A DNA stretch of 48,937 bases, taken from positions 1 through 48,937 of the forward strand of contig JAUSKU010000008.1 of assembly GCA_030646755.1 (NCBI GenBank), written 5' to 3'. Shown here in pieces: positions 1-6,731 of the stretch. The notes below the pieces were generated by a model. The model was given only the letters and a program-made list of their open reading frames with translations. It was not told where the DNA came from and searched no databases. The translations under genes and the position numbers were made by a program. This stretch comes from Deltaproteobacteria bacterium. Lineage in GTDB: Bacteria > Desulfobacterota > JAENJC01. Every line of letters starts with the position of its first letter. Positions within the stretch are counted from its first letter, which is position 1.

Positions 1-138
1 GAGTTAAGAATAAAAGGGATACAGGAAAGGATAGCGGCTAAGAAAAAGCCTGTGCCTCCCAGGGTTGTCAAACGGAAGAAAAGTCGTAAAAACAGCCAAT
101 ACCAGCCTGATCAGTCATCAAGACTACCTTTGCAGTGA
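1..138 (+). CDS. C-terminal tail of an unidentified basic protein (partial)
   Basis: Frame 1 is open from the window edge to a TGA at 136-138 and gives 45 residues, very rich in Lys and Arg with a few Pro and Gln. There is no start inside the window. I cannot recognise a family from this tail. The basic, low-complexity character fits the end of a nucleic-acid-binding or ribosome-associated protein, but that is only a guess. It could also be a chance open frame. Confidence 0.35.
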   Translation, partial: ELRIKGIQERIAAKKKPVPPRVVKRKKSRKNSQYQPDQSSRLPLQ

Positions 139-283
139 CTCCCGGCTCCACACCCTGCCTCCTTTCCGTATTACCCCCACTATCCTGACTGACTGTTATT
201 AACCTTCCTTTAATCTATCCTCATATATCATTGCTCCCATATACAACTGGAGCTTTAAAAAAAGCGTAAACGGGTGTGACTTT

Positions 284-355
284 ATGGTATTTACTGTAAT
301 TGCAATCACGATTGCTTCTATATTCGGCCTTGCGTTGGCTGACGGAAAATATTAA
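284..355 (+). CDS. Possible 23-residue single-pass membrane peptide
   Basis: A short frame runs from ATG 284 to TAA 353-355 in the gap before the PepSY gene. Its product has about 18 uninterrupted hydrophobic residues (Val, Ile, Phe, Ala, Leu) and then the hydrophilic end DGKY, like very small membrane subunits. No convincing ribosome site lies upstream, so chance is a real alternative. Nothing else is recognisable between 139 and 452. Confidence 0.2.
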   Translation: MVFTVIAITIASIFGLALADGKY

Positions 356-452
356 AAGGGGCTCTGCATTTTAAGGTTCTTTTAATCTTATGACGTTTAT
401 AATATGGGCATATAATTTGAAGATTATCTTTTTTGAAATAGTGTGGGATGAT

Positions 453-746
453 ATGCATAAGGTTTTATTTATTACTTTGATCTTAGTTTTAGGAACATGC
501 GGTTTTGTCCTCGGCGAGGAGAAACCGAGGATAACCCTCGATGATGCATTAAATATCGCAATCAAAGAGGTGCCTGGAAAGGTATTGGAGGCAGAGTTTG
601 AAGACGGCGTTTATGAAATAAAGATAAGGACTGAAGTAGGAGAAACGATAAAGTTGAAGATAGACCCTGATAACGGGACGATACTCAGGAAGGGGTTGAT
701 GATGAAGGATCGTTCTAAAAATGGCTTTCATAAGCCAAAAAATTAA
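453..746 (+). CDS. Secreted PepSY-domain protein
   Basis: The product is 97 residues from the ATG at 453. That start places a clean signal peptide first (basic MHK, then about 16 hydrophobic residues ending near VLG); a start at 390 would add an unlikely N-terminal extension. The rest matches a single PepSY domain: a helix-forming segment with DDALNIAIKEVPG, two strands around EAEFEDGVYEIKI, and the typical ending in which a parameter depends on ILRKG. PepSY proteins are periplasmic or exported and are often encoded next to membrane b-type cytochromes. It is the first gene of a tight redox operon (17 bases before the next gene), so a role in assembling or regulating that cytochrome module is likely. 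The function itself is inferred. Confidence 0.75.
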   Translation: MHKVLFITLILVLGTCGFVLGEEKPRITLDDALNIAIKEVPGKVLEAEFEDGVYEIKIRTEVGETIKLKIDPDNGTILRKGLMMKDRSKNGFHKPKN

Positions 747-763
747 GTACAAAGGAGAATACC

Positions 764-1426
764 ATGGAAAAGACGAGAGAACAGGTAAAGGTCTGGGATT
801 GGCAGGACAGGGTGATCCATTGGGGACTTGCCCTATCGGTTATTGTCCTGGCCTCTTCGGGAATATTCTGGGAGGTCGGGAAGGACCTTGGAATGCCTAA
901 GGAAGGGAGAAGGGTAGTCAAAGAGGTCCATTCCTACGTCGGATATCTCCTGGCCTTATTTTTTACTCTAAGAGTTGTGCGGGGTTTTGTCGGGAACAGG
1001 TACGCCAAGTGGGGAGACCTTTTCCCGCATACAAAGGAACAGTTTGAAGGGATCAAGGCCAATGTAAGGTGGTTTCTTAGCGGGTTTAGGGGGCTTCCAC
1101 CCCAGGCGGTTGGCCACAACCCCTTAGGGTCCCTTTTATATATTGTGCTTTTTGTGGTTCTTATATCCCAGATGGTTACAGGGTTCATCCTCTCAGGGCT
1201 TGAGTTTAATATGTTCCCGGGCTCAATCATCACCGGGGGGATGGGTGAAGAGGCAAGAGAGGCTTTAGAAGGGGGCCTGAAAGAGGTACACGAATTCGGT
1301 CTCATCTTTACCCTTGTCTACCTCGCCCTGCACTTAGGCGGTAATGTAATACATGATATCAAGGAAAAGAACGGCCTCATGTCATCAATGATAAGCGGGG
1401 TAAAGTATCTGCGGAAAAAGGATTAA
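764..1426 (+). CDS. Membrane b-type cytochrome (cytochrome b561 / Ni-Fe hydrogenase CytB family)
   Basis: This 220-residue protein starts at an ATG preceded by AAAGGAGAATACC. It has about four transmembrane helices. Histidines suited to two b haems lie at H19 (in RVIHW), H56 (KEVHSYVG), H176 (KEVHEFG) and H190 (LALHLGG); this is the usual helix 1, 2 and 4 arrangement of the family. Such proteins pass electrons between the quinone pool and periplasmic partners. Here the partner is probably the ten-haem cytochrome encoded two genes downstream. Direction of electron flow cannot be read from the sequence. The family assignment is strong; the specific enzyme is unknown. Confidence 0.85.
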   Translation: MEKTREQVKVWDWQDRVIHWGLALSVIVLASSGIFWEVGKDLGMPKEGRRVVKEVHSYVGYLLALFFTLRVVRGFVGNRYAKWGDLFPHTKEQFEGIKANVRWFLSGFRGLPPQAVGHNPLGSLLYIVLFVVLISQMVTGFILSGLEFNMFPGSIITGGMGEEAREALEGGLKEVHEFGLIFTLVYLALHLGGNVIHDIKEKNGLMSSMISGVKYLRKKD

Positions 1427-1437
1427 GGGAGAATTTT

Positions 1438-2013
1438 ATGAAGCTAGTCATTAACAGACTCGCAGGCCTTATAACCACGGTTTTCCTGGTTTTTGGGAAT
1501 GCCATCCTGATTGAGCAAATGATGGATTTATATGGAGTCAGGGGACACAGGCTTCTTACAGGCATAATAGGTACCCTTCTAGTTATCCTCTCTTTCGGAT
1601 ATTCGATGAGAAAGAAGAAGTTATTTAAAACCGGAGGGATGAAGGGATGGTTGAGAGCGCATGAATGGCTGGCCATTGCAGGCACTGTCATCATATTCGT
1701 CCATACCGGCATCCATTTTCACGGCATTGTAGCGATCATAACGCTTATATTCATGTTTATCGCATTCATCAGCGGCCTTATAGGGAGATATGTTTACGAC
1801 AATGTCAAGGCAGAGCTGAGATTAAAAAAAGCGGGCCTTAAAAAAGACGGATTGTCGGAAAAGGAGATCGAAGATAGTCTCACAGGCCTTGCAACGGCCT
1901 CTGAGGCCCTTTCTAAATGGCGGACATATCATATGCCTGTGATATCTATCCTTGGAGTGATGGTGCTTTATCACGCCATTGCAGCCCTTTACTACGGAGG
2001 TTTTAAGATATGA
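1438..2013 (+). CDS. Polytopic histidine-rich membrane protein, likely second cytochrome b-like subunit
   Basis: The 191-residue product starts at 1438 behind AAGGGAGAATTTT. It has about five hydrophobic helices. Candidate haem ligands lie in or at the edges of helices: H37, H75, H89, H93, H95, H165 and H179. A charged, lysine-rich segment (about 123-160) probably lies on the cytoplasmic side between the last helices. I do not recognise a precisely named family; the pattern resembles ferric-reductase/cytochrome b-like membrane subunits. It is 11 bases after the cytochrome b561 gene and shares an ATGA overlap with the multihaem cytochrome gene, so the three products are probably made together as one complex. 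Confidence 0.65.
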   Translation: MKLVINRLAGLITTVFLVFGNAILIEQMMDLYGVRGHRLLTGIIGTLLVILSFGYSMRKKKLFKTGGMKGWLRAHEWLAIAGTVIIFVHTGIHFHGIVAIITLIFMFIAFISGLIGRYVYDNVKAELRLKKAGLKKDGLSEKEIEDSLTGLATASEALSKWRTYHMPVISILGVMVLYHAIAALYYGGFKI

Positions 2014-2867
2014 AAAAGAGCTATTCCTTCTGGCTGTTCATTGGATGCCTGCTTGCGGGCCAGCTTGTTCTCGCTGGGATGAAGTACCCGGCCCCTCTTT
2101 ACTCTACCGGAGACCTGGTTGAGGCCCACGCGAAACTCAGATGCAAGGATTGTCACGCCCCATTTAAACTGGTTGCCTCCGAGTCATGTTCTGTAGCAAA
2201 GTGTCACCCTGAAGGGAAGATAGGGAAGAAACCGGCCGTGATAGACCTCCACAACAGGATGAAAGGAAAGGACTGTCTTATCTGTCATACAGACCACCTG
2301 GGGCAGAAGGGAAAGATAACCAAGGGCATGGATCACGATGCCTTCAAATACTCCAAGTGTATGGATTGTCATAGTGGTGAGGGAGATAAGGCCCATAAAG
2401 AAAAATATGCAGGCGACTGCTCAGAATGCCACAACACCAAAAAGTGGAAAGAGATAACATTTAATCATGCAAGGGTATCAGCAAGGCTTTGTCTTGACTG
2501 CCACAACAAAGTACCGAAGGACGACATGCACGAGATGGGCGCCATAGGAAGCTGCGGCGACTGCCACGGCACAAAGGCGTGGAAGCCTTCCACATATAAC
2601 CATGATAAATATTTCTTCCTTGACAAAGACCACAAGGTCACATGCATTAAGTGCCACGATACAAGGAGTTACAAGAAGTACACCTGCATGAACTGTCACG
2701 AGCATTCAAGCAGGGGCATCATTGCAGAGCACCGAGAGGAAGGGATAAAGGGAGATATCGGAAGGTGTCTCGACTGCCACAGGGTCAATATGGGTGGAAG
2801 GACTTACGGAACTGATAAGACCGGTGAAGGTGAAGGGATGGGCAGTGATAAAGAGGATGACGACTGA
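2010..2867 (+). CDS. Periplasmic ten-haem cytochrome c
   Basis: This 285-residue protein has an N-terminal signal peptide (basic MKKS, hydrophobic core, ending near VLA at 22). It carries nine CXXCH motifs, starting at C45, C89, C117, C137, C161, C182, C212, C226 and C253. A tenth site, CX4CH, starts at C60 and ends at H66. Extra histidines scattered between motifs can serve as distal ligands. The tail after residue 265 is Gly/Glu/Asp-rich and probably flexible. The spacing resembles the cytochrome c7/c3-type repeat families used as electron wires. Overlap with the preceding gene and a terminator just downstream make it the last cistron of the operon. It probably takes electrons from, or gives them to, the membrane cytochromes; the terminal acceptor is unknown. 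Confidence 0.9.
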   Translation: MKKSYSFWLFIGCLLAGQLVLAGMKYPAPLYSTGDLVEAHAKLRCKDCHAPFKLVASESCSVAKCHPEGKIGKKPAVIDLHNRMKGKDCLICHTDHLGQKGKITKGMDHDAFKYSKCMDCHSGEGDKAHKEKYAGDCSECHNTKKWKEITFNHARVSARLCLDCHNKVPKDDMHEMGAIGSCGDCHGTKAWKPSTYNHDKYFFLDKDHKVTCIKCHDTRSYKKYTCMNCHEHSSRGIIAEHREEGIKGDIGRCLDCHRVNMGGRTYGTDKTGEGEGMGSDKEDDD

Positions 2868-2896
2868 ATCATATGAAGTAGCTGGAAAATAATTTG

Positions 2897-2923
2897 AGGC
2901 AGGCCTTTGGCCTGCCTTTTTTT
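2897..2923 (+). terminator. Intrinsic terminator after the cytochrome operon
   Basis: A perfect nine-base-pair stem (AGGCAGGCC / GGCCTGCCT) with a TTT loop is followed by a run of T. It lies 29 bases after the cytochrome c stop and just before the convergent esterase gene. Confidence 0.9.
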
Positions 2924-2932
2924 GTCTCCTTT

Positions 2933-3556
2933 TTATCTCACAGCCCCGCTCTTCCTAAGAAGCTCGGCAATGGCCTCCGCCATCTTCCTGTAGCCCTGCG
3001 CATTAGGATGTATGTAGTCGGACTTCAGGCCTCCCTTGGAAAGTATGGACCTGAGGATATTCCCCTCATATGGGATGCCGAACTCACCGGCAATCTCTCC
3101 GTAGAACTCCGGCACTGTCAGGGAAAGACCAAGCCTCGGTACTCCAATCAAGATTACATCCACCCCCTTTTCCTTCGCCAGCCTGACCATCTCCCTGAGG
3201 TTCTTCTTCGCTTCTCCCTCATCGAGTTTTAGCAGAAAGTCGTTTCCGCCGAGGCAGAGGATCATCAGTGCGGGCCTGTGTTCGTCTATTACGGAAGGGA
3301 GTCGAGTAAGCCCCTCGGCTGTAGTTTCGCCTGGTATACCTGCATTTATGACGGTCCTGGATATTATATTCTGAAGCACAGCAGGATAACTCTCACTCTC
3401 AGCCGCGCCGGTGCCGTAAGTGATGCTGTCGCCGAAGGCGAGCACCCTTGCGTCTGGAGAGAGCGGTAAAAGCCTGGAGGAAGGGGTGCAGGAGCTTAAA
3501 AGGAATAGAATAAGCAGCAGTATGGATTTTAAAAACACAGATATAATTTTTCTCAT
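2933..3556 (-). CDS. SGNH/GDSL-family esterase lipoprotein (TesA-like)
   Basis: This 207-residue product begins with a lipoprotein signal (LLSSC, Cys23). All SGNH blocks are present: GDSITYG with nucleophile Ser44, the block II Gly in NAGIPGET (about 76), GGND with Asn105, and DYIHPN with Asp180 and His183. The family hydrolyses acyl esters or thioesters (TesA, arylesterases, lysophospholipases). Membrane anchoring suggests an envelope lipid or acyl-ester substrate, which the sequence does not identify. The start codon lies about 15 bases from a GTTAGCC sequence that ends an attC site, so the gene flanks an inserted cassette. Its own downstream side shows no attC, so it is more likely the resident gene. 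Confidence 0.85.
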   Translation of the reverse strand: MRKIISVFLKSILLLILFLLSSCTPSSRLLPLSPDARVLAFGDSITYGTGAAESESYPAVLQNIISRTVINAGIPGETTAEGLTRLPSVIDEHRPALMILCLGGNDFLLKLDEGEAKKNLREMVRLAKEKGVDVILIGVPRLGLSLTVPEFYGEIAGEFGIPYEGNILRSILSKGGLKSDYIHPNAQGYRKMAEAIAELLRKSGAVR

Positions 3557-3570
3557 AGTTTCGTGCTTAG

Positions 3571-3633
3571 GGCTAACGTAAAAGTAAGGGGCTGCGCGCT
3601 TTTGCGCAGTCCCGCTTGACTGCCGGGTTAGGT
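3571..3633 (-). other. attC-type integron recombination site
   Basis: Read on the minus strand, the 63 bases start with the core-like ACCTAAC (3633-3627), overlapping the TAA stop of the cassette gene, and end with GTTAGCC (3577-3571). Between them GGG-A-CTGCGC and GCGCAG-CCC can pair, leaving an unpaired A; this is the imperfect palindrome with extrahelical base typical of attC. The loop is AAAAGC. Confidence 0.75.
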
Positions 3634-4088
3634 TTTCTCATTTTGTTCCTTTGTCCCCAGTCCTTTCTGCTCTCGATCCTCAAGCAACTTGCGCCTTCTT
3701 GCGAAGTAGAGGAACGGCACGCCAGTTAGAAGCACCACCGCTGCGAGGGACAGACCGACGCTCCCAGCCCCAGGCTCAGGGCTAAAGAACAGCAAGATCG
3801 TGTAGAGGGCAATCAAGAGAGCGCATACAAAAAAGTACCCAAATGCGATCCGTAGCAGCACCAGCTTCATACGCCCAGCCCAGGTTGCCGAAGCCATGCC
3901 CGCAAGGCCGGCGACAACACCGCAAGCTGCCCACGCGCCAAACAGCGCAACCTGAATGTAGTAGACGGTCAGCGACTCAACCGTCGAGATCAGCGCCATC
4001 AACAACGCAAGCGGACTCAGAAGTACCCAAGTCAGGCCAGATTTCACTGCACTCGTTCGACTGCTCATACTTCCCCTTGAACGCCTAA
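3577..4088 (-). mobile_element. Solitary integron gene cassette (one gene plus attC)
   Basis: The minus strand reads GTTAGGC (4089-4083), then 14 bases, then the ATG of a membrane-protein gene, then an attC whose R'' core overlaps the gene's stop. That is the exact architecture of an integron cassette, with borders between G and TT of each core site (about 512 bases). No integrase, attI or second cassette is visible. An isolated insertion at a secondary site, or a relic of an old array, is inferred. Confidence 0.7.
3628..4068 (-). CDS. Cassette-borne four-helix membrane protein of unknown function
   Basis: The product is 146 residues with about four hydrophobic helices (roughly 12-30, 37-60, 70-92 and 100-122) and a basic/acidic tail. 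The ATG is preceded by AAGGGGAAGT and lies 14 bases from the cassette border. Base composition is visibly richer in G and C than the neighbouring genes, consistent with a foreign origin. I recognise no family; small membrane proteins of unknown function are common cassette cargo. Confidence 0.75.
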   Translation of the reverse strand: MSSRTSAVKSGLTWVLLSPLALLMALISTVESLTVYYIQVALFGAWAACGVVAGLAGMASATWAGRMKLVLLRIAFGYFFVCALLIALYTILLFFSPEPGAGSVGLSLAAVVLLTGVPFLYFARRRKLLEDREQKGLGTKEQNEKT

Positions 4089-4197
4089 CAAGTTATTATC
4101 AAGTTTTCCCTACTATACCAAAAGCGATGATAAAATGTAAATGATTTGACAAAAAGAATGTTCTTATTGTTCAGCTTTCGCCCCGCTTGCAAAACTA

Positions 4198-4308
4198 TTT
4201 CCCCCTCCCTTGACGGGAGGGGGTGAGGGGGAGGGTGAACTTGCAAGTGTCTGTAAAATAGGACTTTCACCCCCACCCTAACCCTCCCCCGTCAAGGGGG
4301 AGGGAATA
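4198..4308. repeat. Paired inverted copies of a polypurine/polypyrimidine REP-like repeat
   Basis: Two related hairpin units face each other. The plus-strand unit (4198-4240) forms CCCTCCC-TTGAC-GGGAGGG followed by a G-rich GGGTGA tail; the second (4266-4308) is the same design reversed, with CCCTCCCCC-GTCAA-GGGGGAGGG. They are separated by about 25 bases containing CTTGCAAGTG. The same family recurs at 8961-9049 and, degenerate, near 14382-14440. The pairing in opposite orientation resembles BIME-type REP doublets. The rest of 4090-4355 holds no gene that I can see. Confidence 0.75.
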
Positions 4309-4355
4309 CAGGTTTATCGTGGCAAAGTGCGCAGGAATAGCTTAAAATCAGAGCC

Positions 4356-5003
4356 ATGCAGCTATCAGTTCAAAACATCGTTCTCTTAGGTCTTATCTGG
4401 ATTGTCTATTTCGCCATCCACTCCTTCATGGCGTCGCTTGAGGTAAAGGGGTTTGTGGCCGCAAAGCGGCCCGGATTCATGCCGTATTATAGGCTTACAT
4501 TCAATGCAATCTCTCTATTGCTTATCATTCCGCCTCTTTGCTATTCACATTCCTTGGATGGGCCTGTGTTATGGAAGTGGGATGGGGGATGGTTTTTTGT
4601 TGCCAACGGCCTCGCAGTCCTTGCCGCAGCCGGCTTTTACTGGACCCTGAATTATTATGACAGCAGTGAGTTTATCGGTCTTCGTCAACTGAGGGAAGGG
4701 GCAAAGACGGTTTTAGAGCAGGAGCATTTCATCATTTCCACTATCCACAGGTTTGTAAGACATCCGTGGTACTTTCTGGGGATGGTGATTATATGGACAA
4801 GGGACATGGACGCAGGTTTCCTTGTTACCGCTGTTGCCGTAAGCCTCTACTTTATCATCGGCTCAAAGCTCGAAGAGCGGAAGTTGATCGTCTATTACGG
4901 CGAGGTCTACAGGAGCTACATGGAAAGAGTCCCTGGCCTGTTCCCTATTCCCTGGCGGTTTCTGAGCAAGAGGGAGGCCCTGAAGATCATGGGAGAACTC
5001 TGA
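4356..5003 (+). CDS. Integral membrane methyltransferase-like protein (NnrU / isoprenylcysteine methyltransferase fold)
   Basis: This 215-residue protein has five to six hydrophobic helices. The C-terminal half carries the ICMT/phospholipid methyltransferase signature: HRFVRHPWY at about 132-140, then a hydrophobic helix, then KLEERKLIVYYG and YRSYMERVPGLFP. The N-terminal part (IWIVYFAIHSFMAS) resembles NnrU proteins. The family binds S-adenosylmethionine at the membrane and methylates lipid-like or isoprenoid substrates; the substrate here is unknown. No strong ribosome site precedes the ATG at 4356. Its 3' end overlaps the convergent hydrolase gene by 17 bases. Confidence 0.7.
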   Translation: MQLSVQNIVLLGLIWIVYFAIHSFMASLEVKGFVAAKRPGFMPYYRLTFNAISLLLIIPPLCYSHSLDGPVLWKWDGGWFFVANGLAVLAAAGFYWTLNYYDSSEFIGLRQLREGAKTVLEQEHFIISTIHRFVRHPWYFLGMVIIWTRDMDAGFLVTAVAVSLYFIIGSKLEERKLIVYYGEVYRSYMERVPGLFPIPWRFLSKREALKIMGEL

Positions 5004-5892
5004 TTATTTGATGGGATGTAGAAAAGTGAGAATCCAGGAACCTCAATACCCTCTTTTCGTATTCATCCCCAGCCATATAAACAGTCCCGCCATGCACTGC
5101 GCCTGGTATAAGCCATATCTCCTTCGGTTCCCTTGCAGCGGAGAAGAGCCTCATGGCATCCGAAGAAGGCATCTGCTCATCCGCGCCTCCTCCTATGATC
5201 ATAACGCCTCTTGGTGAAATCTCTCCAATCCTTGAGACAGGCGAGATATCGTCGGCGTCAATGCGGAAGAATACCTCGTACATCCAGACCAGCGGCTTTA
5301 AAAACAGGAAAGAAGGGAGTGGTGATCCCGCAAAAAGCCTCTTCCCCTGCTCCTTCAGGGATGTGTAGGATGAATCCGATATCACTGCTTTTATCTCATC
5401 GGTCTCTGCGGCGGTAAGGATAGCGACTGCGCCTCCCATGGAGAAGCCGTAAACGCCAATCTTTTCTTTATCCACATCGTTCCTTGTCTTCACATATCTC
5501 AACGCACCAAGGAGGTCGTTCTGTTCGAGGTATCCAAAGGAAGAGGCCTTTTTCTCGCTCTCACCGTGCCCTCTGAAATCGAATATAAGGACACTGTATC
5601 CATCCCTGCTTAACCCGGCTGAAAGCTCGGTGAAATCGGACCTGTTGGCCCCAAGGCCGTGGCAGACTATAATCGTTGGGAGCCTCCCCTCCCCACTTCC
5701 ATTTATAAACCACCCCTTTAGCCTTACACCGTCTGTTGATTGAAAGGAGACCTCTTCATACCTTAAGTTGAATTTTGATGGAGGGACATAGATGGGATAG
5801 CGCGGGGGATGGGAGTTCATGTAGAGCGTAAAGGCGTCCAGGAATATAATAAATAGAAGCGTGTATAGGATGAGCTTCAAAATGAGTTGCAT
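4987..5892 (-). CDS. Membrane-anchored alpha/beta hydrolase
   Basis: I place the start at ATG 5892 (301 residues), which follows GAGAAGGAACTCT. The longer frame to 5967 would collide with the divergent response-regulator start. An N-terminal hydrophobic helix (about 3-22) probably anchors the enzyme. The hydrolase core shows the oxyanion HG (CHGLGANRSD), the nucleophile elbow GFSMGG (Ser about 151), an acidic residue in GGADEQMP (Asp about 238) and the catalytic His in AVHGG (about 267). It resembles the YfhR/BEM46-like group of serine hydrolases. The substrate cannot be told. Confidence 0.8.
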   Translation of the reverse strand: MQLILKLILYTLLFIIFLDAFTLYMNSHPPRYPIYVPPSKFNLRYEEVSFQSTDGVRLKGWFINGSGEGRLPTIIVCHGLGANRSDFTELSAGLSRDGYSVLIFDFRGHGESEKKASSFGYLEQNDLLGALRYVKTRNDVDKEKIGVYGFSMGGAVAILTAAETDEIKAVISDSSYTSLKEQGKRLFAGSPLPSFLFLKPLVWMYEVFFRIDADDISPVSRIGEISPRGVMIIGGGADEQMPSSDAMRLFSAAREPKEIWLIPGAVHGGTVYMAGDEYEKRVLRFLDSHFSTSHQIIRVLP

Positions 5893-5966
5893 AGAGTTCC
5901 TTCTCAATACAGGAAAGATAGGGTATAATCGCATAAAGAGTTTACTCAATATTTGTTGGAGAAGCA

Positions 5967-6641
5967 ATGCGTATACTTGTTGTGGAAGATGAAAAGGCCC
6001 TTGCCAATAACCTGAAAAAAGGTCTTTCAGAGGAGGGTTACAGCGTTGACGTGGCCTATGACGGCGAAGAGGGCGGCTTTATGGCTGAGACCGAGCCGTA
6101 TGACCTTATCATCCTCGACATAATGCTTCCAAAGGTGGACGGCTTCACTATCCTCAAGAATATCAGGAAACAGAAAATCAAGACCCCTGTCCTTATGCTT
6201 ACAGCCAGGGACACTGTATCAGACAAGATCAAGGGCCTTGACACAGGGGCCGATGATTACATAACCAAGCCCTTTGACTTCGACGAGCTTCTGGCAAGGG
6301 TCAGGGCACTGCTGAGGCGAAAGGGAGAAGTCAAGACTGCGATTATAACCATAGGCGACCTGGAGATAAACACTGCCGGACATCAGGTCAGGAGGGGCGG
6401 CACGGATATACCTCTTTCAGCCAGGGAGTATGCACTCCTTGAATACCTTGCCTACAACAAGGGGAAGGTTGTCTCAAGGACGAATATATCAGAGCACATA
6501 TACGAGTACGATTTTGACCTTGACAGCAACATCATAGACGTCTATATAAACTTCCTTAGGAACAAGGTAGACAAGGGTTTCGAAAAGAAGCTGATCCACA
6601 CCGTCCGGGGAGCGGGGTATATACTTAAGAGTGACCAGTGA
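5967..6641 (+). CDS. OmpR/PhoB-family response regulator
   Basis: This 224-residue protein starts at ATG 5967 after GGAGAAGCA. The receiver domain (1-115) has the acidic pocket EDE (8-10), phospho-acceptor Asp51, Thr79 and Lys101. The winged-helix DNA-binding domain (about 128-220) ends with the typical RGAGYIL. Its partner kinase follows. The last codons and the stop (CCAGTGATCAG) are inside a dispersed repeat, so the final residues SDQ are probably not ancestral. Signal and regulon are unknown; the CpxR/QseB/CusR-like type is common for envelope or metal stress. Confidence 0.9.
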   Translation: MRILVVEDEKALANNLKKGLSEEGYSVDVAYDGEEGGFMAETEPYDLIILDIMLPKVDGFTILKNIRKQKIKTPVLMLTARDTVSDKIKGLDTGADDYITKPFDFDELLARVRALLRRKGEVKTAIITIGDLEINTAGHQVRRGGTDIPLSAREYALLEYLAYNKGKVVSRTNISEHIYEYDFDLDSNIIDVYINFLRNKVDKGFEKKLIHTVRGAGYILKSDQ

Positions 6642-6730
6642 TCAGTGGTCGGTGGTCAGTTATTGATTGCAATAAACCGCCGACCGCTCAAAACGCACCC
6701 TCTGACCCCTGGCCCCTGGCCACTGACCAC
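6631..6730. repeat. Dispersed repeat between regulator and kinase genes
   Basis: The left arm (AGTGATCAGTGGTCGGTGG) and right arm (CCCTGGCCCCTGGCCACTG) are imperfect inverted partners with about 40 bases between. Related copies lie at 16455-16504, 40146-40228 and 40795-40850. It supplies the regulator's stop codon and fills the space immediately before the kinase ATG, leaving no visible Shine-Dalgarno sequence there. Confidence 0.8.
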
Positions 6731-6731
6731 T

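Noticed and set aside
390..452. Upstream start for the PepSY gene
   Set aside because: A start at 390 would add a 21-residue extension before a standard signal peptide, without a ribosome site.
2933..3556. The esterase gene as a second integron cassette
   Set aside because: Its start is close to a GTTAGCC core, but there is no attC after its stop, so it is probably the resident gene.
6645..6731. A 29-codon N-terminal extension of the histidine kinase
   Set aside because: The codons come from a dispersed repeat; the protein with a normal N-terminus begins at 6732.
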